Positions 53,733-62,099 of a DNA stretch of 64,000 bases are shown in pieces. Location of the stretch: contig NZ_JACFYF010000001.1 in assembly GCF_014050145.1 (NCBI RefSeq), positions 248,001 to 312,000 on the forward strand. The letters run 5' to 3'. The stretch is from Vibrio marinisediminis. Its GTDB lineage: Bacteria; Pseudomonadota; Gammaproteobacteria; Enterobacterales; Vibrionaceae. The translations under genes and the position numbers were made by a program. The notes below the pieces were generated by a model that did no database searches, was not told the origin of the DNA, and was given only the letters and a program-made list of their open reading frames with translations. Each line of letters begins with the position of its first letter. Position 1 is the first letter of the stretch.

Positions 53733-53752
53733 TCATCGAAACGTTTCGATGA
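53733..53752. promoter_or_regulatory. RbsR operator
   Basis: TCATCGAAACGTTTCGATGA is a perfect 20-bp palindrome with the CGAAACGTTTCG core of the E. coli RbsR operator. It lies 77 bp before the rbsD start. Confidence 0.9.
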
Positions 53753-53838
53753 CACTATAGATCAGATTTATTTCAGGTCACTCACCTTAGCGACAATGTG
53801 TGATTATGATCGAAATTGAGTAGATAAAAACCGCATTA

Positions 53839-53856
53839 GCGTGATACTGATCACCT
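53839..53856. promoter_or_regulatory. CRP site of the rbs operon
   Basis: GTGA, TACTGA, TCAC (53841-53854) is a perfect match to the symmetric core of the CRP consensus. It lies about 95 bp upstream of the RbsR operator and fits catabolite control of ribose uptake. Confidence 0.75.
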
Positions 53857-54032
53857 TAATAAGAGCTATTAGTGTCATTAAGGTCACTTAAAGGCTGGGG
53901 GATTACGCAATATCCTATTTTACAAGCCACGGCTTAAGCCAGTATTAGAATTTACAAATAAAAACAACAATTTGACGAAACCCTATAAAAAAACGCTATA
54001 ATTTCGCTAGTGAACATAACAAGGAAAAGAAT

Positions 54033-54188
54033 GTGAAAAAATTACTCATTGCTTTGGGTTTGAGCCTATTTGTTGTTGGTTGCACCGAAGTCGGTAGCGA
54101 AGAATGGTGTGAAGATATGAAGCAAAAAGCCAAAGGTGATTGGACAGCGAATGAAGCGACTGATTTTGCCAAGCATTGCATTTTCTAG
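54033..54188 (+). CDS. DUF3012 micro-lipoprotein
   Basis: This 51-residue lipoprotein starts at the GTG at 54033, with AAGGA seven bases upstream. The N-terminus is a lipoprotein signal (KKLLIALGLSLFVVGC, Cys17 acylated). The mature part reads EEWCEDMKQKAKGDWTANEA and ends TDFAKHCIF, with two Cys. The pattern W C xx M ... W t ... A ... F A ... H C is that of DUF3012, a family of tiny lipoproteins of unknown function in Vibrio and related bacteria. Protein-like content and the signal peptide make it real despite the length. Confidence 0.82.
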   Translation: MKKLLIALGLSLFVVGCTEVGSEEWCEDMKQKAKGDWTANEATDFAKHCIF

Positions 54189-54388
54189 CTTGAGGCTTGC
54201 CTTACATGAGGGTTAGGATTATCCTCTTACACAAGACGCCAAACGCCTAGCTAAGCCGCAGATATATCTTAATACATATTTTTACTCGCGGGGTTACGAT
54301 GCTTGGAATAGAATCTTCAATCCTAATTCTCATTACATCCGCCTTAATGTTATATACATGATAGGCAAACAAATTAGTGTTTTCGCTT

Positions 54389-54937
54389 ATGGACCAAGAT
54401 AAGTTTACCAATATTTATCGCTTACCAACTGCGTTTCAGATCCGAATTGGGCGGTGGCAACAGACCTTCAATGGAACATCTGACATTGTGCTGCATAATG
54501 CTATTGATGTGCGAAACAAGCAGTTTAAGCGACCGGAATTTTTACCCACTGGTTGGCATATTAAGCCATTCAAGTTAGATGATATTTCTATCACCAATCA
54601 TGGCAAATATATCCAAACCGCTATGCGCACGATGATCGATCGCAAGGTATCCTATAAGCGAGTATATCTGTCACGTGTTGAGCTTGAAAAAGCAGAACCT
54701 GCATTATACGCGTATAAACTTGAGTGGATTAAAAAGCACAATCGAGTGGCAAACAAATACAACCAAATTAAGAAAAAGCAATTTATGCGCTTTGCTTATG
54801 AGGAAGTCGAAACTATTTATCCATCAATTCCAAAAGGTCAGTTTGATCGTCAGCTTTGGAATAAATTGGTGCTATCCGAGCTAGGACACGCCAATAAGTT
54901 TGATAACCCGTATTTCGTCAAAAAAGCTTGTTTCTAG
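54389..54937 (+). CDS. Uncharacterised basic protein
   Basis: This protein of about 182 residues is rich in Lys, Arg and aromatic residues (RLPTAFQIRIGRWQQTFNGT, WHIKPFKLDDISITNHGKYI, IKKHNRVANKYNQIKKKQFM). The ATG at 54389 is taken; a GTG at 54377 would add four residues, and neither has a good ribosome-binding site. I recognise no domain, signal peptide or membrane segment. A perfect hairpin terminator follows, showing that it is a complete transcription unit. Confidence 0.65.
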   Translation: MDQDKFTNIYRLPTAFQIRIGRWQQTFNGTSDIVLHNAIDVRNKQFKRPEFLPTGWHIKPFKLDDISITNHGKYIQTAMRTMIDRKVSYKRVYLSRVELEKAEPALYAYKLEWIKKHNRVANKYNQIKKKQFMRFAYEEVETIYPSIPKGQFDRQLWNKLVLSELGHANKFDNPYFVKKACF

Positions 54938-54944
54938 ATGCGTA

Positions 54945-54966
54945 AAAGGGAGCCATGGCTCCCTTT
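54945..54966 (+). terminator. Palindromic terminator
   Basis: AAAGGGAGCC pairs with GGCTCCCTTT around AT, a perfect 22-bp palindrome followed by CTATATT. It lies between convergent genes and may serve both. Confidence 0.8.
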
Positions 54967-54978
54967 CTATATTCAATT

Positions 54979-55272
54979 CTATGCGGGTGTAGTCAGCAAA
55001 TTATTTCGCGCTAACCCTTTACGTACACTGCTGCACATCTTGCCAAAACGGCGAATTTCATCAAACTGCGGGGTAATGCCACGCGCCATAGCGCTTTGCC
55101 AATAACTCAGCTCGCCATCCACCATTTCCAATAGCTTCTTCGGACAACCAATACAACTTCCTTTTGTACTACAGATAAATGTTTCAGGTTCATAAAGCGG
55201 TAGTTCTGCCAATACCTGCTCAATGAGATCTTTCATCGCAGTCATGCGGTCGGGTTTCTTATTTGTCATCAT
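54979..55272 (-). CDS. Small cysteine-motif protein of unknown function
   Basis: This 97-residue soluble protein has a four-Cys pattern: FICSTKGSCIGCPKKLLE near residue 33, then MCSSVRKG near 80. CxxxxxCxxC plus one distant Cys suggests a metal or iron-sulfur site, which is inference. The N-terminal helix (MTAMKDLIEQVLAELP) and the tail are helical. I do not know the family name. It is convergent with the gene at 54389 and divergent from the DUF924 gene. Confidence 0.65.
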   Translation of the reverse strand: MMTNKKPDRMTAMKDLIEQVLAELPLYEPETFICSTKGSCIGCPKKLLEMVDGELSYWQSAMARGITPQFDEIRRFGKMCSSVRKGLARNNLLTTPA

Positions 55273-55441
55273 CTATTTGTCTTTATCTAGAACGAGTGCA
55301 GCTAGGATTAGCACACAATTTCCGTGCGACGAATTATAGGGACTGCGGTCAAGAATTCAACATTAGTTCTACTTATGACGGCGAGTTGGGCTATATTGAG
55401 CGAAATAACAAACTCTATTAATAGTTGGATTAGGAGGGAGA

Positions 55442-55978
55442 ATGCGACGCGATGTACTCAATTTTTGGTTCAATGAACTACAGAGCAAAGACTGGTTTGT
55501 GGCAAACCCCGACATTGATGCTGTTATCCGAACTCGCTTTGGAGAACTTCTTCAGCAGGCTTCTCAAGCTGAGCTATATAGTTGGCGTGATACAGCTAAA
55601 GGACGTTTAGCCGAGATCATCGTGCTAGACCAATTCTCTCGCAATGTCTACCGCAATACCCCGCAAGCATTTAGCCAAGACCCGCTCGCGCTGGCACTGG
55701 CTCAAGAAGCGGTACGATTAGAATTAGACAAACAACTTACTCCACAAGAACGTAGTTTTTTGTATATGCCCTATATGCACAGCGAATCAGCGCTAATCCA
55801 CGAGCAAGCACTTGAGTTATTTAACCAACCAGGATTAGAAAACAACTACGATTTTGAGTTAAAGCATAAAGTCATTATTGACCAGTTTGGGCGCTATCCG
55901 CACCGTAACGCTATCTTAAATCGTACAAATACGCCTGAAGAAGAAGCCTTTTTGTTGCAGCCTGGTTCTGGTTTTTAG
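55442..55978 (+). CDS. DUF924 family protein
   Basis: This 178-residue protein matches DUF924 throughout: VLNFWFNELQSKDWFVANPD at the start, GRLAEIIVLDQFSRNVYRNT near residue 60, AFSQDPLALALAQEAV, ERSFLYMPYMHSESALIHEQ near 106, and DQFGRYPHRNAIL near 148. The family is TPR-like and all helical with no agreed function. GGAGGGAG lies directly before the ATG. Confidence 0.88.
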   Translation: MRRDVLNFWFNELQSKDWFVANPDIDAVIRTRFGELLQQASQAELYSWRDTAKGRLAEIIVLDQFSRNVYRNTPQAFSQDPLALALAQEAVRLELDKQLTPQERSFLYMPYMHSESALIHEQALELFNQPGLENNYDFELKHKVIIDQFGRYPHRNAILNRTNTPEEEAFLLQPGSGF

Positions 55979-56140
55979 TGAGCACATTCTTTTCTGGCTT
56001 TGCCTTGAGCCTATCACCATTTCTTTCCCCGCCTTTCGCCACGCAAGATCATGGAAAATACTGGAAGCGGTGATAGGGATGGTAATGCTGATGTTGGCGA
56101 TTATGCTTATAGTCTAATCGTTACAAAATTGAGGTAAGCA

Positions 56141-56551
56141 ATGATTCGTATTAATGGGTTAGATCATATCGTGCTAAGAGCACACTGCCTCGATAATATG
56201 CTCTATTTTTATCGCGATCTACTGGGTTGCCAAATCGAGCGAAGCTTGCCACAACTGGGACTAACTCAACTTAGAGCCGGTGAAGCACTGATTGATATTG
56301 TCACCATCAACAGCGAGTTGGGGCAACTAGGCGGCGCTCCCCCAACCCAGGATGGACGTAATGTCGATCATTTCTGTTTGCAAATTGATCCAATAGAAGA
56401 AGAAGTATTAATCGCGATCTTGGAGCAATTAAACATCACCCACTCCGGATTTGCCGAGCGCTATGGGGCGCAAGGATTTGGACGATCAATTTACTTAAGT
56501 GATCCCGAAGGCAATATTGTGGAACTAAAGCCCAACAAGGAGATGAAATGA
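56141..56551 (+). CDS. VOC (glyoxalase/bleomycin-resistance fold) protein
   Basis: This 136-residue protein has the paired beta-alpha-beta-beta-beta modules of the vicinal oxygen chelate superfamily: NGLDHIVLRAHCLDNMLYFY with DLLGCQIERSL, and later VDHFCLQID ... SIYLSDPEGNIVELKP. His8, His near residue 90 and the Glu of VELKP are the expected metal ligands. The substrate is unknown. It overlaps the rof start by four bases (ATGA), so the two genes are cotranscribed and translationally coupled. Confidence 0.88.
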   Translation: MIRINGLDHIVLRAHCLDNMLYFYRDLLGCQIERSLPQLGLTQLRAGEALIDIVTINSELGQLGGAPPTQDGRNVDHFCLQIDPIEEEVLIAILEQLNITHSGFAERYGAQGFGRSIYLSDPEGNIVELKPNKEMK

Positions 56552-56796
56552 TTTCATGCAGTCAATATGATTATTTAGAGATAGCGTGTTTATACCACTT
56601 TCCAATAATCATAACGTTAATCGATGGCGGTGTTATTGAAGGAAAGGCCTTAGACACTGGCTATAATGATAGCCGCCAAGAGTGCCTACTCGTTGAAACC
56701 ACAATGGGTGAAAAATGGCTCAGTACCGACCAATTAAAAAGCATCGAAGTCACCATCTCGAATCCACATTTTAGTTTTGTCGAATTTACGCAGTAA
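56548..56796 (+). CDS. rof: Rho-binding antiterminator Rof (YaeO)
   Basis: Rof binds the Rho hexamer and blocks its RNA-binding sites, so it reduces Rho-dependent termination. This 82-residue protein follows the family: CSQYDYLEIACLYHFPIIIT, with the D-Y-D-x-L-E-x-A-C signature, then LIDGGVIEGKALDTGYNDSR, ECLLVET and LSTDQLKSIEV. It shares four bases with the preceding VOC gene, an unusual pairing, and a small hairpin (AATCCAGC/GCTGGATT, 56799-56817) follows. Confidence 0.85.
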   Translation: MISCSQYDYLEIACLYHFPIIITLIDGGVIEGKALDTGYNDSRQECLLVETTMGEKWLSTDQLKSIEVTISNPHFSFVEFTQ

Positions 56797-56798
56797 AA

Positions 56799-56817
56799 AT
56801 CCAGCCGCAGCTGGATT
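56799..56817 (+). terminator. Terminator after rof
   Basis: AATCCAGC pairs with GCTGGATT; the right flank CTCTCTAT is only moderately T-rich, so this is weaker than the others. Confidence 0.55.
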
Positions 56818-56849
56818 CTCTCTATCGCCATACTAACAAAAGATTGCTA

Positions 56850-57416
56850 TTAAATGGTGTAACAACAGTCTAGGCGGTAATCATCACCATTTTTAGCGGT
56901 ATACTCTTTATCTTCCGTACAAGCGTTAGGCTTACCTTTTTTGTCACCTTTCACTAAGCTAATCCAGTGACGCATTGCAGAGCTCGCATCCGCTTGTGGG
57001 AATGTGGTGCAGGTTTCCATTTGAATATCATCAATCTCAATGTATTCAACACTACCTGTTCCTTTTTGACGACCAAAGATCACTTCCATATGGCTACCGT
57101 TTCCATCTCTAAATAGAATCGAATGCGGTTGCTCTTTTTCAGCAGTAAAGGCAACAAAGTGCTTTGGATGCTTCAAGCCACTGTGTGAGCCATCTTTGAA
57201 AAATGCTAAAACATGACGTAAGTCGATTACGTATTCCGTTACATCACTGTGCGACCCGTTTTCCAGAGGAAATAAACGGTCAAGAAGTTGCTTAGACTTC
57301 ATCTGCTTCTCTTGTGCTTGCTCTGCTTTAATCGCTTCCACGGCAAAGACAGCACTTGCAATAACTGAAGTCGAATTTGTTTGGATTTCATTGTTTTCGA
57401 ACGTTTGCATATTCAT
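56850..57416 (-). CDS. Uncharacterised soluble protein with repeated NGSHS/DGSHS motifs
   Basis: This 188-residue protein starts at the ATG at 57416, where GAGGG lies upstream; the frame extends 22 codons further without a better signal. A short motif recurs three times (ENGSHSDV, KDGSHSGL, GNGSHMEV), and two C-terminal Cys pairs occur (METCTTF; LDCCYTI). I see no signal peptide or membrane helix and recognise no family. It is divergent from the DUF3612 regulator with about 160 bp between the starts, and the regulator may control it. Confidence 0.65.
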   Translation of the reverse strand: MNMQTFENNEIQTNSTSVIASAVFAVEAIKAEQAQEKQMKSKQLLDRLFPLENGSHSDVTEYVIDLRHVLAFFKDGSHSGLKHPKHFVAFTAEKEQPHSILFRDGNGSHMEVIFGRQKGTGSVEYIEIDDIQMETCTTFPQADASSAMRHWISLVKGDKKGKPNACTEDKEYTAKNGDDYRLDCCYTI

Positions 57417-57577
57417 AGTCTTTCCCTCGCGTAAATCGCACAATTTTCTGATCCTTGGCAGTTCATGTAATTTGCAATTCAATTTAATGACAAATTTGTG
57501 AACTTGCTTACTAGGTAGATTAGCGAATTTTTGACTACAATTTCACAACAAAAATTTTACAATGTGAATTTTACAAA

Positions 57578-59086
57578 ATGCAACTGTCAAAAAGCTTAAT
57601 TCGTCAGTCCCATTTTTTAGGGACCAAGATAAGAAACCTGAGAAAACGCAACCACTTAACCATGGAAGATCTCTCTGCGCGTTGTATTCGCGTTAACCCA
57701 GAGTATGCACCTTCCGTTTCTTACCTTTCGATGATCGAAAGAGGAAAACGGGTGCCGAGTATTGATATGCTCGAGGTGATTGCTGAAGTTTTCCAAAAAG
57801 ATCCTGCTTGGTTCTTAGATGATGCCCCTACTCAAGAAGCCATTACCCCAGATAAAGGCAACCGTGGTGGTATTAGCGGTATGGCACTAGAGCCGAGCTT
57901 CCTATTTTCTAAAGATATATTGCAAATCGCCATCCCGGAAATGTTGTCACAAACTGGCATCACTGGTCGTCAGTTTGCCCATCTACTTATTCGTGCCCAT
58001 CAGGAGAGCCATCAAAACCATTTCCCTGATTTAGAACGTGCCGCTGAAGAAGTCGGATTAAAAAGGCTCAATCTTTCAACACAGGACTTAATGGATATCG
58101 CGCGTAGCATGGGGCTGACTATTCGTTGGATCTCTCGTGCACCGCAAGATGTGGTTGATGAGTTGGGCGTAAGTGCAAAGCAAGTGGTTACTTCATTTTT
58201 CGAGCCACCGGGAAGCATTTATCTTAACGAGATCCTACGAGATTACCCTACTCGCTTGAAGTACGATCTAGCGGTGTACATTGGGCACTGCGTTCTGCAC
58301 AGCAAAGAGGGGCTCAAAAGCGTGTTATCGGTAGGACACGCGAATAGCTGGGAAGAACAAACAGATCGAAACAGCAATACAGAGCTGAACTCACAACATA
58401 TATTACAAGCATGGCGCGACTTTGAATCCAGCTTTTTTGCTGGCGCCTTACTCTGCCCTAAGGTCCCTTTTAGGCAGTTACTCGACCGTAATGGCTATGA
58501 AATTGATGTACACAAAAAGGCGGGGGTTTCGCCTTCTGTAGCCATGCGCAGAATGACCGTTGTTTCCCCTTACCCACATTGGCACTACTTTGATGCTTAT
58601 GGGCAAAACAAGCTCAAAGCCGTTTATCGTGGCAATGGTATCCCACTCCCTTGGGGTAATATGCGCAAGGTTAACGACCCATGCCAGCATTGGGCGGTTT
58701 TCCGCAAGTTATCAGAACCACAAAATGGTAGCTCGGCACAAATTTCAATCCTGCATGTTGGCGATGAACCAAGGATCTATTGTTGTGAATCGATGAATAT
58801 GACCGACCCTGCTGGTAATAACCGCGTACTTTGCGCAGGCATCGATCTCAACCCGGCTATTGATGCACAAGGTGGCCATGCCCTTTCGATTGCAGAAGAG
58901 TTAAAAGCTCTATGCGTGGCGAACGGAGGAAGTGCCTCGATTCCGAACCATATTAAACGAGAGTTCACCACTATCGCCAAGATACTCAATATCAATTGGG
59001 TTGAAAGAGGGCTCGATTCTGATGCTCGCGTCATCTGCTCAAGAGGCGCGGTCTGCCCAAGACAGCCAAGTTGTTATAGCGACTAA
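57578..59086 (+). CDS. XRE-family regulator with DUF3612
   Basis: This 502-residue regulator has an N-terminal Cro/C1-type HTH (LGTKIRNLRKRNHLTMEDLS, YLSMIERGKRVPSIDMLEVI), followed by a long domain that I place in DUF3612 (GISGMALEPSFLFSKDILQI, RAAEEVGLKRLNLSTQDLMD, ARDFESSFFAGALLCPKVPF-like region near residue 275, GVSPSVAMRRMTVVSPYPHW near 315). The C-terminus has a Cys-rich end (VICSRGAVCPRQPSC) that could bind a metal or Fe-S cluster. The layout resembles acyl-CoA-sensing XRE regulators of central carbon metabolism. Target genes are unknown; the divergent gene is a candidate. Confidence 0.8.
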   Translation: MQLSKSLIRQSHFLGTKIRNLRKRNHLTMEDLSARCIRVNPEYAPSVSYLSMIERGKRVPSIDMLEVIAEVFQKDPAWFLDDAPTQEAITPDKGNRGGISGMALEPSFLFSKDILQIAIPEMLSQTGITGRQFAHLLIRAHQESHQNHFPDLERAAEEVGLKRLNLSTQDLMDIARSMGLTIRWISRAPQDVVDELGVSAKQVVTSFFEPPGSIYLNEILRDYPTRLKYDLAVYIGHCVLHSKEGLKSVLSVGHANSWEEQTDRNSNTELNSQHILQAWRDFESSFFAGALLCPKVPFRQLLDRNGYEIDVHKKAGVSPSVAMRRMTVVSPYPHWHYFDAYGQNKLKAVYRGNGIPLPWGNMRKVNDPCQHWAVFRKLSEPQNGSSAQISILHVGDEPRIYCCESMNMTDPAGNNRVLCAGIDLNPAIDAQGGHALSIAEELKALCVANGGSASIPNHIKREFTTIAKILNINWVERGLDSDARVICSRGAVCPRQPSCYSD

Positions 59087-59439
59087 TTGCCTCTCCCATG
59101 CTGGCTATTGTTCTCTTTTAGTCAGTATGGAGTTTCAATTTTTTACTCACCAATACACTGCATAATTGGCAGTGCCAATATGAGCTTTGCTTCCGCCACT
59201 TTAATGCCCTTCCGACGTATAAATCTTCGCTTGCATCGCCTATAGATAATCCAATTTTAATTCAGATAGATAATAAAAATCTCACCTTTTCTAACGTACA
59301 TGGGCTGCATCAAATCGAGCTTTGTTAATTCAATGGGAAGTATACGTTTCCCTTATAACGACTAATATTTAAAGGTCTACGACGTAAATTCGATACGTTG
59401 AGCAGAGTAAGCGATTTTGTCATTGTAAGAGTGATTGTC
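59087..59439. other. Gap before the polysaccharide cassette
   Basis: This AT-rich stretch presumably contains the promoter of the three-gene cassette. No gene, terminator hairpin or recognisable binding site was found. Confidence 0.5.
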
Positions 59440-60795
59440 ATGTCAGACATAAATTACAAGTATTATTGGCTTGGCGAAAAGTGGACCGACTCCATACTAG
59501 AAAATGTGGTTTATGTTCAAAGCATCGATGATATCCCAACCGAACTAGGTGGAATGATCTGCTTAAATTTTGTCGATAACCAAAAAATTGAAGAGTCATT
59601 AAAAGCCTTCTATAAACAAACCAACCGATGGTCGTGGTGTGTGTTTGTTACTAAAGAAACACCTTATTCTCAATGTGTTACAGATGGCATATTCAATGAA
59701 CAACAATCCTTAGACACTTGGTATAACGTTCAAAACCACATACAAATCATGTTGCGACATGACTCGTTAGACCCGCTAATTGGTTGGCTAGGGGTCAATC
59801 GCCAGCGTAGATTAAAGGCACTAAAAAGCCTCGAATCAATGTCTATCTATTCCTACCCAATTATTGAAGTTCTCCTCCCAGAACTGTACTCAACTTATCG
59901 TTATGTCCTTTCAGAACAAAGCCGTGGCATCATTGAAGCGGAAAAGCTAATCGATAGAATTCGTGTTTGTTCCCATTGCAACAGTGGACACCTAAACTAC
60001 GTCGAGGTATGCCCTTATTGCAGCAGCATTGATATAGATTCACAAAGCTCATTACACTGTTTCACTTGTGGTCATGTAGGCGATCAGCAAAGCTTTCAAC
60101 GACGTGGAAAAATTGAATGTCCTAAATGCTTAACACAATTACGCCATATTGGTGTGGATTATGACCGCCCATTAGAAAACCACATTTGCAATAGCTGTTC
60201 GAGTCTATTTGTTGAAGCCGCTACCACTAGCCAGTGTTTGAGCTGCGACGAGAAAATAAAAGTTGAAGAGCTAGCCGTTCGCAAAATATTTCAATTCAAA
60301 CTCGGTGAAGTTGGCGAGTATGTTTACCAACATGGTAAATCTATTCAAGCACCAGAACTCTCAATAAAAGGCAAAGTTGACATCGGTTTTTTCCAGAATT
60401 TAATCGCATGGCTTAATAAAGTGGCATTGCGCCATGGCGAGCAACACTTACTTTTAGGTTTACATCTCCCCTCTTTAGATGAATACGGAAAGCAATATGG
60501 TGACAGCAAGCTATTCTCACTTATGGATCAACTCACACTACGTTTGAGCAGTATGTTTAGAGACACCGATATTTGTTGTCAGTACAAACAAGATGTCTTA
60601 TTAGTCCTAATGCCCAACACCACACATTCTAGCTTGTCCGTATTGCAGCAAAAACTATCTGAATTAAGTGACCTTATCGAAGATGACGAGTTTGAACTCA
60701 GTGTCTTCTCATGGAATCTACCGGACCCCGCAATTGAAGACAGCATTACGCTTTGGTTAGAAGCATTAGTGGATGAAACATATGCTGCAAGATAG
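59440..60795 (+). CDS. TackOD1 zinc-domain protein with a degenerate GGDEF domain
   Basis: This 451-residue protein starts at the ATG at 59440 (MSDINYKYYWLGEKW). Residues 170-280 hold six CxxC knuckles (CSHC, CPYC, CFTC, CPKC, CNSC, CLSC), enough for three zinc sites; this is the pattern of the TackOD1 output domain. Residues 310-440 follow the GGDEF fold (LLLGLHLPSLDEYGKQYGDS, LRLSSMFRDTDICCQY), but the active-site GGDEF is replaced by YKQDVLLVLMP, so it should not make c-di-GMP; it may bind nucleotide or act as a partner. It overlaps the glycosyltransferase gene by 23 bp, which ties it to that cassette as a probable regulator. Confidence 0.78.
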   Translation: MSDINYKYYWLGEKWTDSILENVVYVQSIDDIPTELGGMICLNFVDNQKIEESLKAFYKQTNRWSWCVFVTKETPYSQCVTDGIFNEQQSLDTWYNVQNHIQIMLRHDSLDPLIGWLGVNRQRRLKALKSLESMSIYSYPIIEVLLPELYSTYRYVLSEQSRGIIEAEKLIDRIRVCSHCNSGHLNYVEVCPYCSSIDIDSQSSLHCFTCGHVGDQQSFQRRGKIECPKCLTQLRHIGVDYDRPLENHICNSCSSLFVEAATTSQCLSCDEKIKVEELAVRKIFQFKLGEVGEYVYQHGKSIQAPELSIKGKVDIGFFQNLIAWLNKVALRHGEQHLLLGLHLPSLDEYGKQYGDSKLFSLMDQLTLRLSSMFRDTDICCQYKQDVLLVLMPNTTHSSLSVLQQKLSELSDLIEDDEFELSVFSWNLPDPAIEDSITLWLEALVDETYAAR

Positions 60796-62098
60796 TCTCA
60801 TTTTACTTGATTATTTTCGCGGAATGCTGCTTCACAATGAAGAGCTATGGCTACTGCTATTCCCTATTATGATTGCTATCGAACTGCCACTCTATTTGCT
60901 GGTGATCACTGGCATTTTACGCTGGTCGTACGATCAAGAAGAGGCTCCTCTTACTCACTTTCCCTCAATAAGCTTCATTATCACTTGCTATGGCGAAGGC
61001 GACGCCATTGGCATCACCATTGATTCACTGGCGGAACAAGTTTACCCCGGTTATATAGAAATTCTCACTGTGGTTGATGGTGCCGTGCAAAACCGAGATA
61101 CCTATCAAGCAGCGCTGAACGGTAAGAAGCGGCATCTAGGCACCCGAAACCGCAAAGTCCGCGTGCTACCGAAATGGCAACGTGGAGGACGGGTATCGAC
61201 GCTCAATGCCGGCCTTTCTGTGGCAATTGGCGACATTGTTATCAATGTTGATGGTGATACCTCATTTGATAATGACATGGCATTAACCATGATGACGCAA
61301 TTTGCATGTGAGAACGTGATTGCAAGTGGCGGCGCCCTGCGCGTAAGAAACCACAATAAAAATATACTAACTAAAATGCAGTCATTGGAATACATGCTTT
61401 CCATGCAGGCTGGCAAGACTGGAATGGCAAGTTGGGGTGTATTGAACAACATATCTGGCGCTTTTGGAGCTTTTAGAAAAAACCTGCTAAGACAAGTTGG
61501 AGGGTGGGATACCCACACTGCTGAAGACCTCGATTTAACCATGCGTCTAAAGCAATATAAGCGGCGTTACCCAAATCATAAATTGGCATTTTCGACGCAC
61601 TCGATCGGTCATACCGATGTGCCAGATACTTTTAAAGATCTCATTATGCAGCGATTACGTTGGGATGGTGACTTGCTGTTCCTTTTTTTGCGAAAGCACA
61701 ATGAAGGACTCACGCCATCACTACTCGGCTGGGGAAATTTCCTATTTACCTTAGCATATGGGATTATTCAGAATGTGTTACTGCCCCTACTGGTGGTCAT
61801 TTTCACTGTGTATATGATCGTCGCCTATCCGCTTAATTTTGTATTTGCACTAATGCTGCTTCTATATGCAATGTACTTAGTCCTCTCAATACTGCTGTTT
61901 ATTATTTACATCACCTTAGTCTCTGAACGTCAAAAAGAAGATTTGAAGTTTACAGGGTGGTTATTGCTGTACCCGATTTACCAGTTTTTGATGCGCTTAA
62001 TCACCGCATTTTCAATGGTGAACGAGGTATTTAGGCGAAGCCATGAAGAGTCCAGTATGGCGCCTTGGTGGGTATTGAAACGAGGTAAGAAGTTCTAG
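60773..62098 (+). CDS. Membrane glycosyltransferase family 2, polysaccharide synthase type
   Basis: This 441-residue processive GT2 enzyme polymerises a sugar from its nucleotide donor and threads it through the membrane, as BcsA, PgaC and Alg8 do. It has one N-terminal helix (LLLFPIMIAIELPLYLLVIT), the GT-A motifs SFIITCYGEGD near residue 63, VDGDT (DxD) near 158, TAED near 250 and QRLRW (QxxRW) near 290, and four C-terminal helices. No PilZ domain is present, so c-di-GMP control would have to come from a partner. It overlaps the upstream gene by 23 bp and lies 1 bp from the next. Confidence 0.88.
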   Translation: MKHMLQDSLILLDYFRGMLLHNEELWLLLFPIMIAIELPLYLLVITGILRWSYDQEEAPLTHFPSISFIITCYGEGDAIGITIDSLAEQVYPGYIEILTVVDGAVQNRDTYQAALNGKKRHLGTRNRKVRVLPKWQRGGRVSTLNAGLSVAIGDIVINVDGDTSFDNDMALTMMTQFACENVIASGGALRVRNHNKNILTKMQSLEYMLSMQAGKTGMASWGVLNNISGAFGAFRKNLLRQVGGWDTHTAEDLDLTMRLKQYKRRYPNHKLAFSTHSIGHTDVPDTFKDLIMQRLRWDGDLLFLFLRKHNEGLTPSLLGWGNFLFTLAYGIIQNVLLPLLVVIFTVYMIVAYPLNFVFALMLLLYAMYLVLSILLFIIYITLVSERQKEDLKFTGWLLLYPIYQFLMRLITAFSMVNEVFRRSHEESSMAPWWVLKRGKKF

Positions 62099-62099
62099 T

